Positions 61,601-64,000 of a stretch of 64,000 nt of DNA are shown here, in pieces; the first letter of the stretch is position 1; each line of letters opens with the position of its first letter. The stretch spans positions 61,647 to 125,646 of the forward strand of contig NZ_JAPZSY010000012.1 in the NCBI RefSeq assembly GCF_027532025.1. The letters run 5' to 3'. Origin of the DNA: Inhella sp. (GTDB lineage Bacteria; Pseudomonadota; Gammaproteobacteria; Burkholderiales; Burkholderiaceae_C). The notes below the pieces were generated by a model that was given only the letters and a program-made list of their open reading frames with translations, was not told the DNA's origin and ran no database searches. The position numbers and the translations under genes were made by a program.

Positions 61601-63784
61601 ATGCCTGCATCCCCCGCCGACCTGCACCGCGACCTCGACGCGCTGTACGACACCCTGATCGCCACCGTCCCCGGCGCCACCCCGCGCGCCGGGCAGCGCG
61701 AAATGCTGCTCGCCATCGGCGACGCCCTGGCCGAGGCCGCCTTCGAGCCCGAGGCCCCCACGCGCGTGGCCGTGATCGAGGCCGGCACCGGCGTGGGCAA
61801 GACGCGCGCCTACCTCGCCGCCGCCATCACCCTGGCGCGCCGCGCGGGCGTCAAGGTCGTCGTCAGCACCTCCACCGTGGCGCTGCAAGAGCAGGTCATC
61901 GGCAAGGACCTGCCCGAGCTGGGCGACGCGCTGGAGGTGGCGCCCACCGTGGCCCTGCTCAAGGGCCGCGGCCGCTACCTGTGCCCGGTGAAGCTGGAGC
62001 AGGCCTGCACCGGCGAGCAAGTGGGGCTGGCCGACCTGGCCCCGCCCGGCGATGAAACCGCCGAGCCCGAGCCTATGACGACCCTGCCGATCGAGCGCTG
62101 GCAGGTGCTGCGCCAGCGCTGGGACACCGGCCAGTGGGACGGCGAGCGCGACAGCCTGGGGCCTGACGACCTGGTGCAGTGGCACGCCATCGCGGCCGAT
62201 CGCATGAGCTGCACCAGCCGCCAGTGCCCCAAGTTCCACCACTGCCCCTACTTCGACGCCAAGCGCGCCGCGGCCAAGGCCGACGTGCTGGTGGCCAACC
62301 ACGACCTGGTGCTGGCCAGCCTGCGCAGCGACGCCAGCAGCCTGCCCAGCGGCGACCGCGCCATCTTCGTGTTCGACGAGGGCCACCACCTGGCCGAGAC
62401 CGCGCTGGCCCACTTCGCCTGCGAGGCCACGCTCAGCGACCGCCGCTGGCTGCAGCGCCTGGAAAAGGCCCTGGTGCACGCCGCGCAGCTGCTGCGCTAC
62501 CCCGGCGGCTTCGACGGCTGCGGCTCGCCCCTGAGCCAGGCCCTGGACGAGCTGATGCGTGCCGTGATGGCCGAAGCCGGCTGGGGCGCGGTGAGCGAGC
62601 TGCAAGACCAAGCTCCAGTGGGTCGCGGCCCCCAGGCCCCCGCGCGCGTTCGCTTCGAACACGGCCTGCTGCCCGCCGCCCTCGTCGGCCCCTGGCAGGC
62701 GGTGCGCGACTGTGCGCAGCGCCTGCACGACAAGGCCACCGAGTTCTCCGCCTTCCTCAAGGCCGAGCGCGCCGCCGACGACACCCTGGGCCCGCTCATC
62801 GCGCTGCAGGTGGCCGAGATCGGCCCGCCCTTCAAGCGCCTGGCCGACGTGCTGGAAACCGCCCAGCTCACACTCAGTGAACCCGACGACGGCGAGCCCC
62901 CGGTGGCCAAATGGCTGGACTTCAGTTTGGGCGGCGCGCACCTGCGCGTCACCGCCCGGGCCTGCCCCTTGCTGGCCAGCAGCGTGCTGCGCCGCCACCT
63001 GTGGCCCGCCATGCGCGCCGTGGTCGTCACCTCGGCCACGCTCAAGGCCCTGGGCCGCTTCGACCACTTCCTGCGCGAGACCGGCCTGAGCGGCAAGCCC
63101 CTCGTGCTCACGCGCGAGGTCAGCAGCCCCTTCGACCACGCGACCCAGGGCAAGCTTGTCGTCGTGCCCACCCGCGCCAGCCCCAAGGCGGCGCAAGAGC
63201 ACACCGCCGAGGTGGCGCGCCTAGTGTTGCAAGACTGGAAGCAGGTGCAACGCGGCGCGCTGGTGCTGTGCAGCAGCTGGGTGCAGCTCAACGCCATCGT
63301 GGCCGCCGCACCGGCGCACGTGCGCGAGCAACTGCGCGTGCAAGGCGAGGGCCCGCGAGACTGGCTGCTGCGCGAGCACCGCGCGGCCGTGGCGCGCGGC
63401 GAGCGCTCCATCCTGGTGGGCCTGCAAAGCTTCGGCGAGGGCCTGGACCTGCCCGGCGAGCTGTGCGAGTGGGTCTTCGTGCCCAAGCTGCCCTTCGCCA
63501 GCCCCGACGACCCCGTGGCCGAGGCCCGCGCCGAGTGGCTGCAGGCCCAAGGGCGCAGCCCCTTCGTCGAGTCGGTGGTGCCCGCCACCGCCGTGCGCCT
63601 GGCGCAGTGGCTGGGCCGCGGCATCCGCAGCGAGACCGACCACGCCACGCTCGTTTGCTACGACAGCCGCCTGAGCGGCACCGCCTTCGGCCGCCACATG
63701 CTGGCCGGCCTGCCCCCATTCACGAAGGTGGAGCGACGCGACGGCGTCGAGACGCCCATCGTGCTGCCAACCGAAAGAGTCTGA
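61601..63784 (+). CDS. dinG: ATP-dependent DNA helicase DinG
   Basis: 727 residues from the ATG at 61601. Walker A GTGVGKT, iron-sulfur Cys128, Cys204, Cys209 and Cys215 (Cys136 may also take part), Walker B as DEGHH at 259-263, and motif VI region AVRLAQWLGRGIRSETD. XPD-like superfamily 2 helicase with a 4Fe-4S cluster, 5'-3', that resolves R-loops and replication conflicts, LexA-controlled in E. coli; no LexA box was recognised here. Convergent with nothing: the window end follows. Confidence 0.95.
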   Translation: MPASPADLHRDLDALYDTLIATVPGATPRAGQREMLLAIGDALAEAAFEPEAPTRVAVIEAGTGVGKTRAYLAAAITLARRAGVKVVVSTSTVALQEQVIGKDLPELGDALEVAPTVALLKGRGRYLCPVKLEQACTGEQVGLADLAPPGDETAEPEPMTTLPIERWQVLRQRWDTGQWDGERDSLGPDDLVQWHAIAADRMSCTSRQCPKFHHCPYFDAKRAAAKADVLVANHDLVLASLRSDASSLPSGDRAIFVFDEGHHLAETALAHFACEATLSDRRWLQRLEKALVHAAQLLRYPGGFDGCGSPLSQALDELMRAVMAEAGWGAVSELQDQAPVGRGPQAPARVRFEHGLLPAALVGPWQAVRDCAQRLHDKATEFSAFLKAERAADDTLGPLIALQVAEIGPPFKRLADVLETAQLTLSEPDDGEPPVAKWLDFSLGGAHLRVTARACPLLASSVLRRHLWPAMRAVVVTSATLKALGRFDHFLRETGLSGKPLVLTREVSSPFDHATQGKLVVVPTRASPKAAQEHTAEVARLVLQDWKQVQRGALVLCSSWVQLNAIVAAAPAHVREQLRVQGEGPRDWLLREHRAAVARGERSILVGLQSFGEGLDLPGELCEWVFVPKLPFASPDDPVAEARAEWLQAQGRSPFVESVVPATAVRLAQWLGRGIRSETDHATLVCYDSRLSGTAFGRHMLAGLPPFTKVERRDGVETPIVLPTERV

Positions 63785-64000
63785 GCGCTGCATGGCGCCA
63801 CGGCAGCGAAACGGCCAAAGCTGTTCCATTGCAGGGTGAAGGGTGCAGGCCAGGAGAATGACAGTAAAAAATATCGCGAAACCACAGCCCGTCGAATCGA
63901 CCGAAGCCGGACAAAGAAACCGCATGTAACCACCAGCCAAGCGACCGACTGATTTGTTGGCAGCGCACCACTCAGCCTGGAAATGGGGTTGACAAATGGT
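63785..64000. other. no supported gene at the right edge
   Basis: These 216 bases have lower GC than the rest and hold no open frame with a plausible product on either strand. TTGACA at 63991-63996 could be the -35 of a gene beyond the window, but no -10 is visible inside it. Confidence 0.6.

Noticed and set aside
59570..63202. A giant 1210-residue TonB receptor
   Set aside because: The extra upstream part is antisense to dinG. A signal peptide appears only after the ATG at 61543.
63991..64000. Promoter -35 TTGACA at the right edge
   Set aside because: Only the hexamer is visible; without a -10 or a gene it is not listed as a feature of its own.

Overview
The window is 64 kb of high-GC chromosomal DNA from a betaproteobacterium. 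The best guess is Burkholderiales, Comamonadaceae or the Rubrivivax/Leptothrix/Roseateles neighbourhood. This rests on protein style and on a PHB-granule protein of the PhaM type, a THUMP-type rRNA methyltransferase next to rpoN, a homocysteine-binding domain of MetH as a separate gene, and GC-rich hairpins after genes. Genes are tightly packed, with many ATGA, GTGA or TGATG overlaps. There are no rRNA genes, CRISPR arrays or prophage, and I see no tRNA gene.

Layout. 1-7.3 kb: a partial secreted protein, fadD, an Old Yellow Enzyme, rsmE, then a decayed solute-binding-protein gene split by an 820-bp IS5-family element with intact ends, and an orphan solute-binding protein. 7.3-14.6 kb (minus strand): argS, a SPOR protein, a DsbA-like oxidoreductase, lptA, lptB, rpoN and an rRNA methyltransferase, probably one transcription unit. 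14.6-20.6 kb: a Ser/Thr kinase fused to a cyclic-nucleotide-binding fold, a PsiF-like protein, an EamA transporter with its LysR regulator, and malate synthase G. 20.6-23.9 kb: a structured leader ending in an intrinsic terminator, directly before a TonB-dependent receptor. 23.9-33.4 kb: an FAD reductase, a class II amidotransferase, two convergent two-component systems of different families, mnmA, an RlmN-like radical SAM enzyme and an HD-GYP protein.

33.4-44.0 kb is the most striking part. It holds a 12-gene minus-strand run, divergent from a Fur-family regulator that is most likely Zur, with a Fur/Zur-type inverted repeat over the promoters between them. The run encodes two COG0523 GTPases, a His-rich outer-membrane protein, two zinc-binding proteins, two ABC permeases, one ATPase, a 35-residue membrane peptide, and a tail of HisI, DUF1826, the homocysteine-methyltransferase half of MetH and QueD. 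HisI lacks one zinc-ligand Cys. QueD lacks the catalytic Cys and has an in-frame stop. I read this as a zinc-starvation operon combining uptake across both membranes, metal chaperones and backup copies of zinc enzymes.

44-64 kb: PspC, GrpB, prfC, an OPT transporter with a solute-binding-like partner, a PhaM-like protein joined to glcD and glcE (no glcF in the window), an XRE-type regulator, a PAP2 phosphatase, a YiaA/DUF2145 cluster, an LplT-acyltransferase fusion, a GNAT, a second TonB receptor and a DinG helicase. The last 216 bases hold no gene I can support.
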